23,093 bases of DNA from contig NZ_JAUMTY010000002.1 of NCBI RefSeq assembly GCF_030530965.1, forward strand, positions 1-23,093. The letters are read 5' to 3'. Numbering within the stretch: position 1 is the first letter of the stretch; each line of letters opens with the position of its first letter. The position numbers and the translations under genes are program-made. Positions 7,583 to 14,701 of the stretch are shown piece by piece. Origin of the DNA: Corynebacterium sp. (lineage in GTDB: Bacteria > Actinomycetota > Actinomycetes > Mycobacteriales > Mycobacteriaceae). A model generated the notes under the pieces. The model saw nothing but the letters and a program-made list of their open reading frames with translations. It did no database searches and was not told where the DNA came from.

Positions 7583-8152
7583 ATGGCTTTCCCGACGGCA
7601 GAAGAGATTACACAGCGCGTGCAACACATCGTGGGTCCGCGTGGATTTGATGTTGAAAAGGTCGATATTAAAAAAGCGGGCGCGAAGTCTGCCGTCATTA
7701 TCCGCATCGACGGTGACCAGCGCCCTGATCTGGACGTAATCGAGGAACTCTCGGACGAGATTTCCCGCAACTTCGACGCCGCGGAAAGTGATGGGGAGTT
7801 GAACTTCGGCGCTGGTTATCGTCTTGAGGTCTCGACCCCAGGTTTCGATGAACCCTTGGTCGCCGCTCGTCATTTCCGACGTCAACGTGGGCACGTAGCC
7901 ACGTTTGTTCTCAACCAGGCCGACGATGCAGGCGCCACGGCCAACGCCGACAACGCTCGCTTCGTCGCCCGAATCGGCGCCTTGAACGCTGACGAGACCG
8001 AGCTGGCTGTAGTTCTCCCCGGGAAGAAAGAACCGTCGGTGAAGACCTACCCACTGGACCAGATCCGTGAAGCGAAGCTAGAAGTGGAGTTTTCGACTCC
8101 GCCCGAGGCTGAAATGAACCTCGTTAACACGCCCTTTGACCAGTTGGGATAG
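7583..8152 (+). CDS. rimP: Ribosome maturation factor RimP
   Basis: RimP helps assemble the 30S subunit, acting on the S12/S19 region of 16S rRNA. Counted from ATG 7583 it is 189 aa, normal for actinobacteria. The N-domain shows GPRGFDVEKVDIKKAG and a VIIRIDGD strand. The family core YRLEVSTPGFDEPL is followed by ARHFRRQRGH leading into the C-domain. The frame is open back to 7319, but the upstream part is antisense to the DUF4439 gene and has no homology I recognise, so 7583 is the start. It heads the conserved rimP-nusA-ylxR-infB cluster, 112 bp before nusA. Confidence 0.95.
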   Translation: MAFPTAEEITQRVQHIVGPRGFDVEKVDIKKAGAKSAVIIRIDGDQRPDLDVIEELSDEISRNFDAAESDGELNFGAGYRLEVSTPGFDEPLVAARHFRRQRGHVATFVLNQADDAGATANADNARFVARIGALNADETELAVVLPGKKEPSVKTYPLDQIREAKLEVEFSTPPEAEMNLVNTPFDQLG

Positions 8153-8194
8153 TGCCCAAGAATAGCTGCACATGATTGCGCCACGGGGCACATT

Positions 8195-8222
8195 TTGCGA
8201 CCAAACGACCAGTGAGTAGCCT
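8195..8222 (+). promoter_or_regulatory. Candidate promoter between rimP and nusA
   Basis: TTGCGA (8195-8200) and TAGCCT (8217-8222) are separated by 16 nt, a plausible sigma-A pair. Just before it, GTGCCC (8152-8157) can pair with GGGCAC (8186-8191), followed by ATTTT, a weak terminator-like hairpin. nusA may therefore be partly independent of rimP. Confidence 0.45.
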
Positions 8223-8264
8223 ATGGGAAGTTGAGGTTGCAGGTACAAAATCGAAGGGCTACAA

Positions 8265-9251
8265 GTGAACATCGACTTGAGCACGCTGCGCGCGATTGAA
8301 CGTGAGCGCGGGGTGTCCGTGGAAGACATGACAGCCACCATCGCAAAGGCTCTGCTGGAAGCGTGGGAGAAGTCTTCGGGGGGTGATTCAGAAGCGCGCG
8401 TCGATGTCGATCCCGACGATGGGCATGTGGCCGTTATCGTCACCGAGCGAGACGACGAAGGTAACGTCATCGCGGAAGTCGACGAAACCCCGTCGGACTT
8501 CGGCCGTTCCTTCGCTGGTACTGTCCGCGAGGCAATGGTGGCTCGTCTGCAGGAAGCAGAAGCAGACCAGACCTACGAGGAATATGCGTCGCTGACCTCG
8601 AAGGTTGTCACAGGCATCGTTGAGGCAGATTCTTTCGCGCGGGCAAAGGGGATCGTTATTGCCCGTCTTGGCACGGAAGCGCACGGGAATGACGGAACGC
8701 TGCTCCCCGCCGAGCAGATCCCAGGCGAGAAATACCCTCACGGCAAGCGCCTGAAGTTCTACGTGGTCAACGTCAACCGTGGGCCACGCGGCGTTCAGAT
8801 CATGATCTCCAGGACGCACCCGGAATTCGTGCATCGCCTGTTCGAGCTCGAGGTTCCTGAAGTTGCCGACGGTTCCGTCGAGGTTGTTTCCATTGCTCGT
8901 GAAGCTGGCCACCGCTCTAAGGTTGCCGTGCGATCGACCATCGATGGCGTGAACGCTAAGGGATCCTGCATCGGCCCTCGCGGACAGCGCGTCCGAGCGA
9001 TCATGGACGAACTCGGTGGCGAAAAGATCGACATCATCGACTTCGACGAGGACCCCGCTACCTTCGTCGGGAATTCTTTGGCTCCGTCGAAGGTTCTTAA
9101 AGTTGAGGTTGTTGATCCGGAGGAACAAGTCGCACGGGTGACTGTTCCGGATTATCAGCTTTCTCTGGCCATCGGTAAGGAAGGGCAAAACGCCCGCCTT
9201 GCTGCACGTCTAACCGGATGGCGTATCGACATACACTCGGATACTGAATAA
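8265..9251 (+). CDS. nusA: Transcription termination/antitermination factor NusA
   Basis: NusA binds RNA polymerase and nascent RNA and modulates pausing, termination and rRNA antitermination. The 328-aa protein has the N-terminal polymerase-binding domain (NIDLSTLRAIERERGVSVED), an S1 domain at about 105-175, and two KH domains. KH1 has GSCIGPRGQRVRAI (about 231-244) and KH2 has AIGKEGQNARLAARL (about 302-316). It lacks the acidic C-terminal repeats of E. coli NusA, as is usual in actinobacteria. The GTG start at 8265 is preceded by GAAGGG (8253-8258) at 6-nt spacing. Confidence 0.97.
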   Translation: MNIDLSTLRAIERERGVSVEDMTATIAKALLEAWEKSSGGDSEARVDVDPDDGHVAVIVTERDDEGNVIAEVDETPSDFGRSFAGTVREAMVARLQEAEADQTYEEYASLTSKVVTGIVEADSFARAKGIVIARLGTEAHGNDGTLLPAEQIPGEKYPHGKRLKFYVVNVNRGPRGVQIMISRTHPEFVHRLFELEVPEVADGSVEVVSIAREAGHRSKVAVRSTIDGVNAKGSCIGPRGQRVRAIMDELGGEKIDIIDFDEDPATFVGNSLAPSKVLKVEVVDPEEQVARVTVPDYQLSLAIGKEGQNARLAARLTGWRIDIHSDTE

Positions 9252-9278
9252 ACGCTGGTAAGTTCGCGTAAATCAGTC

Positions 9279-9292
9279 TGTGACGTTACACT
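9279..9292 (+). promoter_or_regulatory. Candidate ylxR-infB promoter with overlapping palindrome
   Basis: TACACT (9287-9292) fits TANNNT. The imperfect palindrome TGTGACGTTACA (9279-9290), with central ACGT and TGT/ACA ends, overlaps it and could be an operator. A TTCGCG 18 nt upstream is a poor -35. An 8-codon frame starts at ATG 9298, 5 nt after the hexamer. Confidence 0.35.
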
Positions 9293-9327
9293 GTTGTATG
9301 CCCTTCCATGACGAGGGACGATGACGC

Positions 9328-9351
9328 ACGCTCTGATGGCCTTCAGAGCGT
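9328..9351 (+). other. Strong hairpin in the ylxR leader
   Basis: ACGCTCTGA (9328-9336) and TCAGAGCGT (9343-9351) form a perfect 9-bp stem with the 6-nt loop TGGCCT. No T-run follows, so it is not a canonical terminator. It lies 76 nt after the nusA stop and 56 nt before the ylxR start; it may be a processing or regulatory element, or a Rho-assisted 3' end for nusA. Confidence 0.6.
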
Positions 9352-9407
9352 AGTAGTCACAACAGAGAGTCATACACAGAGTTACTGCGATAGGAGAGTG
9401 GCAGAGA

Positions 9408-9737
9408 GTGCATCGCCAGGGTTCAACCCCCGTCCGCATACGCACTTGCATTGCTACTCGGACGCGGTGCTCTGACACTCGCATGTTGCGTGTCGTCCTA
9501 AGGCAAGACGGTGCATCACAGGACGGTTCGTCGAAGAAAGAGACTGTGATTATTCCAGATCCCTCCCGGTCCTTACCAGGTCGAGGGGCATGGATTATTC
9601 CCACAGCCGAAAACTTTGAACGGGCTCGTCAGCGGCGTGCTTTCGAGCGCGCCCTCCGGGTATCAGGTAAGGCTGATACCCGCCAGATCGGTGAATACAT
9701 CGAGTCATTGGAGTCAGGGAGCGTTACTGCCACCTAA
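9408..9737 (+). CDS. ylxR: YlxR (DUF448) nucleic-acid-binding protein
   Basis: This 109-aa protein sits between nusA and infB, the standard place for YlxR. It has the family N-terminal motif RIRTCIATR at about 10-18, followed by MLRVVL, then PDPSRSLPGRGAWIIP and the basic helix RQRRAFERALRV. YlxR proteins are thought to bind RNA; proposed roles include regulation of RNase P in Bacillus, but the function in actinobacteria is not settled. The start is GTG 9408 with AGGAG at 9392-9396, a long 11-nt spacing. The N-terminus is slightly extended before the conserved motif, so a nearby alternative start cannot be ruled out. Confidence 0.9.
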   Translation: MHRQGSTPVRIRTCIATRTRCSDTRMLRVVLRQDGASQDGSSKKETVIIPDPSRSLPGRGAWIIPTAENFERARQRRAFERALRVSGKADTRQIGEYIESLESGSVTAT

Positions 9738-9871
9738 TCGAAGCTAGTTTTACCCGTGGCTTTCTCTTTTCCGCACAAGGATTGAGACGGATCGGGATGG
9801 CGGACAGTACAACTAACCCGAACTCTGCACACTCAGTAGGAACCATTGAACGAAGGAAGACCTGAACACTG

Positions 9872-9998
9872 ATGAGCACACGATGAAGCATCAGCGATGA
9901 ATGTCAACAGTTAACCCCGGAGTCGACGCGGCATGAAGGCCCTCGACTCCACAAGTGAGGAGAGTAGTGCCAAAGCTTCGTGTCCACGAGCTCGTTAA
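9872..9998 (+). other. Chain of overlapping mini-ORFs in the infB leader
   Basis: Three tiny frames follow one another with ATGA-type overlaps: 9872-9886 (MSTR), 9883-9900 (MKHQR) and 9897-9914 (MNVNS). A further frame, 9901-9936 (MSTVNPGVDAA), overlaps 9933-9998, which crosses the infB start out of frame. The last overlap is also ATGA. The first frame has GAAGGAAG about 10-13 nt upstream. Whether any is translated is unknown; chance is a serious alternative in DNA rich in CGATGA. Confidence 0.3.
9919..9950 (+). other. Hairpin just before the infB ribosome binding site
   Basis: GGAGTCGA (9919-9926) pairs perfectly with TCGACTCC (9943-9950), and an inner GGC/GCC pair extends it. It ends 6 nt before the infB Shine-Dalgarno at 9957-9962 and could affect ribosome loading. 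Confidence 0.5.
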
Positions 9999-12900
9999 AC
10001 AGCTCAACCAGCTAGACAGCAGTCTTAAATTAACAAGTAAAAAGCTGCTCGCTGCGCTCGAAGAGCAGGGAGAATTTGTCAAGACCGCGTCGTCGACGGT
10101 CCAGCCTCCCGTCGTTAAAAAGATGAAGGAATACTACGGGGTGGCTGACAAGTCCTCCGGGTCGCCGTCATCGAAGTCGAATCCGGCGGCCGCAGCTGCC
10201 GCAGCTGCTGCTGCAGCGGCCCATCGTAGGAATCCTTCCGCATCGCCGTCGCCTGCGTCGATGGCCAATCGAAAGAACGCCAAAGGCGGAGAAACCTCTA
10301 AGGCGGCCCAGTCGGGTACGTCAACTGGTCGTGCGCAGTCGGATTCCGCTGCAGCCTCCGCATCTGCTGACAAAGCTAGTGGAAAGGCTTCCTCGGCAGC
10401 TGGTCAGTCGACGCCGGGACAGCAGCGGCGCCCATCTGGTCCGACTCCGGGTACAGCTGCCCGTGCCTCGGGAAGCCCGAATGCTCCCCGCCCCGCACAG
10501 AGCGGTAGCAAGTCGTCCGCTCAGGGTGCTGGAAAGCCGTCTGCCTCCAAGTCAGCGGCATCGCCCAAGCCATCGGCTGGGAAATCATCGCCGAAGCCCG
10601 GTCAGCCACGGTTTGAAGAACCGACGGCGGCAGGGAAGAAGTCTCCGAAGCCCGGTCCGAAACCGAGCGATCAAGCTGCGCGTTCCCAGCGTTCGACCCC
10701 GAAGCCGGGGCAAGGTGCTCCGAAGCCAGGTGCAAAACCCGGTGGTAAACGAGCTCCTCGTGTAGCGAATAACCCGTTCTCCTCGGGAACACGACCCGCC
10801 CCGCGCCCGCGTGGTGGAGATATGCCACGTCCCGGTGGAACGTCGGGTAAGCCCGGCCAGCGCGGTGGCGGACAGCACTCACCACGCCCCGGTGCACACA
10901 CCAAGCCGAGCGGTCGTGGTCGCGGTGGTAACCGCAATGAGCGTTCCTCGAAGCAGGGCAGTGGGCACGCTCCAACACCCGCGATGATGCCATCCCACCC
11001 GAGCCCGGGTCAGATGCCATCCAAGTCCTCGAACCACTTCGGTGGCGGCCGGGGCCGTGGCGGACACGGACCTGGTGGCGGACACGGTGGCGGTCCACGC
11101 GGTGGCCGCGGAGGCCGTCGCGGTGGAACCGCAGGTGCATTCGGACGTCCCGGTGGCGCTCCGCGTCGAGGCCGTAAGTCGAAGCGGCAGAAGAGGCACG
11201 AGTACGAGGCAATGCAGGCCCCGACCGTCGTCGGCGGCGTCAAGCTGCCCAACGGTCATGGCAAGGCAATTCGCCTCGCGCGTGGTGCCTCCCTGGCTGA
11301 CTTCGCCGACAAGATCGATGCTGATCCAGCCGCATTGGTCCAGGCCCTGTTCAACTTAGGTGAAATGGTGACCGCTACGGCATCGGTCTCTGACGAGACT
11401 CTGATGCTCCTCGGCGACGAAATGGACTACAAGGTCCAGGTTGTCTCACCTGAAGATGAAGACCGTGAGCTCCTCGAATCCTTCGACCTCCAGTTCGGTG
11501 AGAACGAAGGTGGCGCAGAGGATCTGACTAAGCGTCCTCCGGTGGTTACCGTCATGGGTCACGTTGACCACGGTAAGACTCGCCTCTTGGACACGATCCG
11601 TAAATCCAATGTGGCATCGGGCGAGGCCGGCGGCATCACCCAGCACATCGGTGCCTACCAGGTGAAGGTTGACTTGGATGGCGAGCACCGCTTGGTGACC
11701 TTCCTGGATACCCCGGGTCACGAGGCGTTCACCGCCATGCGTGCCCGTGGTGCTCAGTCCACCGACATCGCCATCCTGGTGGTCGCGGCCGACGACGGTG
11801 TTATGCCCCAGACCGTAGAGGCGATCAATCACGCGAAAGCTGCCGACGTTCCGATCGTCGTCGCTGTCAACAAGATTGATAAAGAAGGCGCGGACCCGGA
11901 GAAGATCCGTGGCCAGATGACCGAATACGGTCTCACCCCAGAAGAATGGGGTGGGGACACCATGTTCGTGGATATCTCTGCGAAGCAGGGCCAGAACATC
12001 GACAAGTTGCTTGAAGCAGTTCTGTTGACTGCGGATGCATCGCTCGAGCTGGTGGCCAACCCGGACATGGATGCTCAGGGTGTTGCCATCGAAACCCACC
12101 TCGACCGTGGACGGGGACCGGTTGCCACCGTCATCGTCCAGCGCGGTACGTTGCACGTCGGTGACTCGATCGTCGTGGGTGACGCGCATGGTCGCGTCCG
12201 TCGTATGACCGACGAACGTGGCAATGACATCACCGATGCTGGTCCGTCGGTGCCTGTGCAGGTCCAGGGACTTACCAGTGTCCCCGGCGCTGGCGACAAC
12301 CTCCTCGTCGTTGAGGACGATCGCACGGCCCGCCAGATCGCGGACCGTCGTGATGCACGTCGTCGTAACGCCCTGGCAGCTCGTTCCCGCAAGCGTGTCT
12401 CCCTCGAGGATCTGGATAAGGTTCTTAAGGAGACCAGCAGCCTCAACCTCATCCTTAAGGGTGACAACGCCGGTACCGTCGAGGCCCTGGAAGATGCTCT
12501 GCTTAAGCTCGACGTCGGAGACGAAGTTGAGCTCAACATCATCGACCGCGGCGTCGGTGCCGTCACCGAGACAAATGTCCACTTGGCGGCTGCCTCGGAT
12601 GCGATCATCATCGGGTTCAACGTCCGTGCCGAAGGCAAGGCCACTGAGGCCGCCCACGCTGAGGGCGTCGATGTCCGGTACTACTCGGTCATCTACAAGG
12701 CGATCGAGGAGATCGAGGCTGCTCTTCGCGGCATGCTCAAGCCGATCTACGAAGAGCGCGACCTGGGTACCGCCGAGATCCGTCAGCTGTTCAAGGCCTC
12801 GGCAGTTGGTCTTATTGCCGGCTGCATGGTTGAGACAGGCGTCGTTAAGCGAAATGCGACAGTCCGGTTGGTTCGCGATGGCAATGTTGTTGCCGATAAA

Positions 12901-13077
12901 GCAACCGTCACATCGCTGCGCCGCGGTAAGGACGATGTCCAAGAAGTCCAGCACGGCTACGAGTGCGGTATGGTCTTGTCCTACCCCGACATCTCCGTCG
13001 GAGACAAGATTGAGGCCTACGAATTGGTCGAGGTCCCTCGGGACAAGCAGAACAAGAAGGCCTCGAAGAGCAAGTAA
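9967..13077 (+). CDS. infB: Translation initiation factor IF-2
   Basis: IF2 is the GTPase that brings initiator tRNA to the 30S subunit and promotes subunit joining. From GTG 9967 it is 1036 aa, long as usual for actinobacteria. GAGGAG (9957-9962) lies 4 nt upstream; GTG 9955 is less likely. Domains in order: a short IF2-N module (about 1-50); a disordered linker (about 60-410) with a 12-Ala run at about 74-85, Lys-Pro-Gly repeats, the conserved RVANNPFSS and a Gly/Arg-rich stretch; a second IF2-N-like region (about 415-480); then the G domain. The G domain has GHVDHGKT (531-538), DTPGHEAF, NKID and SAKQG. Domains II to IV complete the C-terminus. It ends 99 bp before rbfA, separated by a strong hairpin. 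Confidence 0.97.
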   Translation: MPKLRVHELVKQLNQLDSSLKLTSKKLLAALEEQGEFVKTASSTVQPPVVKKMKEYYGVADKSSGSPSSKSNPAAAAAAAAAAAAHRRNPSASPSPASMANRKNAKGGETSKAAQSGTSTGRAQSDSAAASASADKASGKASSAAGQSTPGQQRRPSGPTPGTAARASGSPNAPRPAQSGSKSSAQGAGKPSASKSAASPKPSAGKSSPKPGQPRFEEPTAAGKKSPKPGPKPSDQAARSQRSTPKPGQGAPKPGAKPGGKRAPRVANNPFSSGTRPAPRPRGGDMPRPGGTSGKPGQRGGGQHSPRPGAHTKPSGRGRGGNRNERSSKQGSGHAPTPAMMPSHPSPGQMPSKSSNHFGGGRGRGGHGPGGGHGGGPRGGRGGRRGGTAGAFGRPGGAPRRGRKSKRQKRHEYEAMQAPTVVGGVKLPNGHGKAIRLARGASLADFADKIDADPAALVQALFNLGEMVTATASVSDETLMLLGDEMDYKVQVVSPEDEDRELLESFDLQFGENEGGAEDLTKRPPVVTVMGHVDHGKTRLLDTIRKSNVASGEAGGITQHIGAYQVKVDLDGEHRLVTFLDTPGHEAFTAMRARGAQSTDIAILVVAADDGVMPQTVEAINHAKAADVPIVVAVNKIDKEGADPEKIRGQMTEYGLTPEEWGGDTMFVDISAKQGQNIDKLLEAVLLTADASLELVANPDMDAQGVAIETHLDRGRGPVATVIVQRGTLHVGDSIVVGDAHGRVRRMTDERGNDITDAGPSVPVQVQGLTSVPGAGDNLLVVEDDRTARQIADRRDARRRNALAARSRKRVSLEDLDKVLKETSSLNLILKGDNAGTVEALEDALLKLDVGDEVELNIIDRGVGAVTETNVHLAAASDAIIIGFNVRAEGKATEAAHAEGVDVRYYSVIYKAIEEIEAALRGMLKPIYEERDLGTAEIRQLFKASAVGLIAGCMVETGVVKRNATVRLVRDGNVVADKATVTSLRRGKDDVQEVQHGYECGMVLSYPDISVGDKIEAYELVEVPRDKQNKKASKSK

Positions 13078-13109
13078 CCATAAGCCCTTCGTTGGCCAGG
13101 GCGATCTCC

Positions 13110-13132
13110 TGATCGGGTGATCGGGGTGATCG
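13110..13132 (+). repeat. Short tandem repeat of TGATCGGG
   Basis: TGATCGGG, TGATCGGGG and TGATCG lie head to tail at 13110-13117, 13118-13126 and 13127-13132, just after infB. They add to the self-complementary GATC content upstream of the rbfA hairpin. No function is apparent. Confidence 0.5.
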
Positions 13133-13138
13133 TCAGGT

Positions 13139-13175
13139 AAACTCCCTCCACGTAGATAATGGAGGGAGTTTTTCT
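13139..13175 (+). terminator. 12-bp hairpin plus T-run covering the rbfA ribosome binding site
   Basis: A 12-bp perfect stem (13139-13150 with 13160-13171) encloses the 9-nt loop CGTAGATAA and runs into a T-rich tract (13170-13174), the form of an intrinsic terminator. Its 3' arm contains GGAGGGAG (13161-13168), the only Shine-Dalgarno for rbfA (ATG 13177). It can therefore end infB transcripts, block rbfA translation, or both. The loop and 3' arm also contain GATAAT (13155-13160), a possible -10. Confidence 0.75.
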
Positions 13176-13176
13176 A

Positions 13177-13644
13177 ATGGCTGATCGCGCTCGCGCTGCG
13201 CGCATGGCTAAGCGCATCCAAACTATCGTGGCGAACACCATCGAACATAGTGTGAAGGACCGCCGTTTAGAGCTCGTTACCATCACCGATACCCAGCTCA
13301 CCGGCGACTTGCACGACGCTACCGTTTTTTACACGGTCCGTGGGCGCACTCTCGACGAGGAACCCGACCGTGAACAAGCGGCCGAAGCACTTCACCGGGC
13401 ACGCGGTCAACTGCGGAAAGCCGTGGGGGACCAGCTGGGCGTTCGGTTTACTCCGACCTTGACATTCACTCTGGACACTGTCCCTGAAACAAGTGCTCGT
13501 CTCGAGGAGCTTTTGGCTCAGGCTCGGCAGCGGGACCAGGAAGTTGCGCGTCAAGCCGAAGGAGCAACCCCAGCCGGGGACGCTAATCCGTACAAAACCT
13601 CGCCACACGAGGGACGTCCTGAGAGCGAAGCGGATGGATGGTAA
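13177..13644 (+). CDS. rbfA: 30S ribosome-binding factor RbfA
   Basis: RbfA binds immature 30S subunits and helps process the 5' end of 16S rRNA, notably in the cold. From ATG 13177 (MADRARAARMAKRIQ) it is 155 aa. It shows the single KH-like fold pattern IQTIVANTIEHSVKDRRL, VTITDTQLTGDLHDATVFY and the LRKAVGDQLGVRFTPTLTF segment. The C-terminal 30 residues are a variable polar tail. An in-frame start at 13159 would extend it through the hairpin and is unlikely. Its 3' end overlaps nrnA by 11 nt, so translation of the two is probably coupled. Confidence 0.95.
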   Translation: MADRARAARMAKRIQTIVANTIEHSVKDRRLELVTITDTQLTGDLHDATVFYTVRGRTLDEEPDREQAAEALHRARGQLRKAVGDQLGVRFTPTLTFTLDTVPETSARLEELLAQARQRDQEVARQAEGATPAGDANPYKTSPHEGRPESEADGW

Positions 13645-14701
13645 CGATTCAACATTCATCCCACGCGGGCTGCCGGTGACAGATCGGGACGCATGGGTGT
13701 TCCTCCAGGCCATGGCCTGGGAGTCTCATGCTCTTGCCGACGACGAACGCGCTCTGCATCCCTGCGTTGTGATCAGTCACGTGCGCCCCGACGCGGATAC
13801 CGTGGGGTCGGCCTGCGCTCTTGTCCATCTCATCCGTCAGTGGGGTGGCACCGCTGTGGCCGTGGACGCCGACGGTGGAGTGCCGTCATCTGCTTTCTCT
13901 GTTCTGAATACAGAGGATGTGTACGTCCCGCTCGAGGACATCCCTCGTGATCCCATCGCGGTGGTGTGCGTTGACACGGCTTCCCTTGATCGGTGTGGAG
14001 TCGCCGTCGATATGGTCGAGGGCGCCACAGAGAAAGGGCGCTCCTTGGTGATTGATCACCATGAGACCGCGACCAATTTTGGCAGCATTAACTGGGTTCA
14101 CCCGGATGCCGATTCCACGACGAGCATGCTCACGTCCTTGTGTGACATGTATTCGGAAACGATCGACCGGACCATGGCGACGGCACTCTACGCCGGTCTT
14201 GTGACCGATACGGAGTGCTTCCGCTGGGGTGGCCCCAGTCAATTCGCGACGGCCCACCGGCTGGCATCGACGGGAATTGATACACGGAGCATTTCGTCGT
14301 CGTTAATTGATGACCATTCCGTTCCGTATCTGCGGATGTTGGGTGCCGTGTTGTCCGACCTGGTATATGAGCCGTCGGCAGTGAATGGCCGTGGGTTGGT
14401 GTGGGGTGTTGTCACCGATAGCCAAGCACAAGAGGCTGTTGAATGCGATGTCGAGTCAGTTATCGACGTGGTTCGGACGGCATCGGAGGCCGAGGTTGCG
14501 ATGGTTCTGAAGGAATATCGGCCGGGTGAGATTGTGGTGTCGTTGCGGTCCCGTGGTGCGGTTAATGTTGCCCGGGTAGCGGAAGAGCTAGGGGGCGGGG
14601 GCCATGCGCAGGCCGCTGGTTTAACCTGGCAAGGCACTCGGGACGGTTTTATGGATGCTTTTCGACAGCGTGTGAACCAAGAGGAGAAAAACGGTCGATG
14701 A
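13634..14701 (+). CDS. nrnA: DHH/DHHA1 phosphoesterase (NrnA/CnpB-like)
   Basis: This DHH-DHHA1 protein (355 aa from ATG 13634) belongs to the nanoRNase/pAp-phosphatase group. The M. tuberculosis neighbour in the same position (Rv2837c, CnpB) degrades pApA/c-di-AMP, nanoRNA and pAp. Metal-binding motifs are intact: ISHVRPDADTVGS (47-59), VVCVDTASLDRCG, the DHH motif VIDHHET (139-145), a DADSTTSML segment and GLVTDTECFRW. The DHHA1 domain ends with GGGGHAQAAG (320-329). It overlaps rbfA by 11 nt and the MATE gene by 4 nt (ATGA), so it sits in a tight operon. No strong ribosome binding site is present. GTG 13673 is a possible later start. Confidence 0.93.
   Translation: MDGNDSTFIPRGLPVTDRDAWVFLQAMAWESHALADDERALHPCVVISHVRPDADTVGSACALVHLIRQWGGTAVAVDADGGVPSSAFSVLNTEDVYVPLEDIPRDPIAVVCVDTASLDRCGVAVDMVEGATEKGRSLVIDHHETATNFGSINWVHPDADSTTSMLTSLCDMYSETIDRTMATALYAGLVTDTECFRWGGPSQFATAHRLASTGIDTRSISSSLIDDHSVPYLRMLGAVLSDLVYEPSAVNGRGLVWGVVTDSQAQEAVECDVESVIDVVRTASEAEVAMVLKEYRPGEIVVSLRSRGAVNVARVAEELGGGGHAQAAGLTWQGTRDGFMDAFRQRVNQEEKNGR

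Noticed and set aside
9390..9440. tRNA-like pieces (GGAGAGTGGCAGAG and GGTTCAACCCC)
   Set aside because: They resemble a tRNA-Ser 5' end and a T-loop, but there is no anticodon arm between them and no 3' acceptor complement. The second piece lies inside ylxR.
11446..12954. Long open frame (502 codons) antisense to infB
   Set aside because: It is a shadow of infB codon bias; its translation has no recognisable domain and the sense frame is certain.
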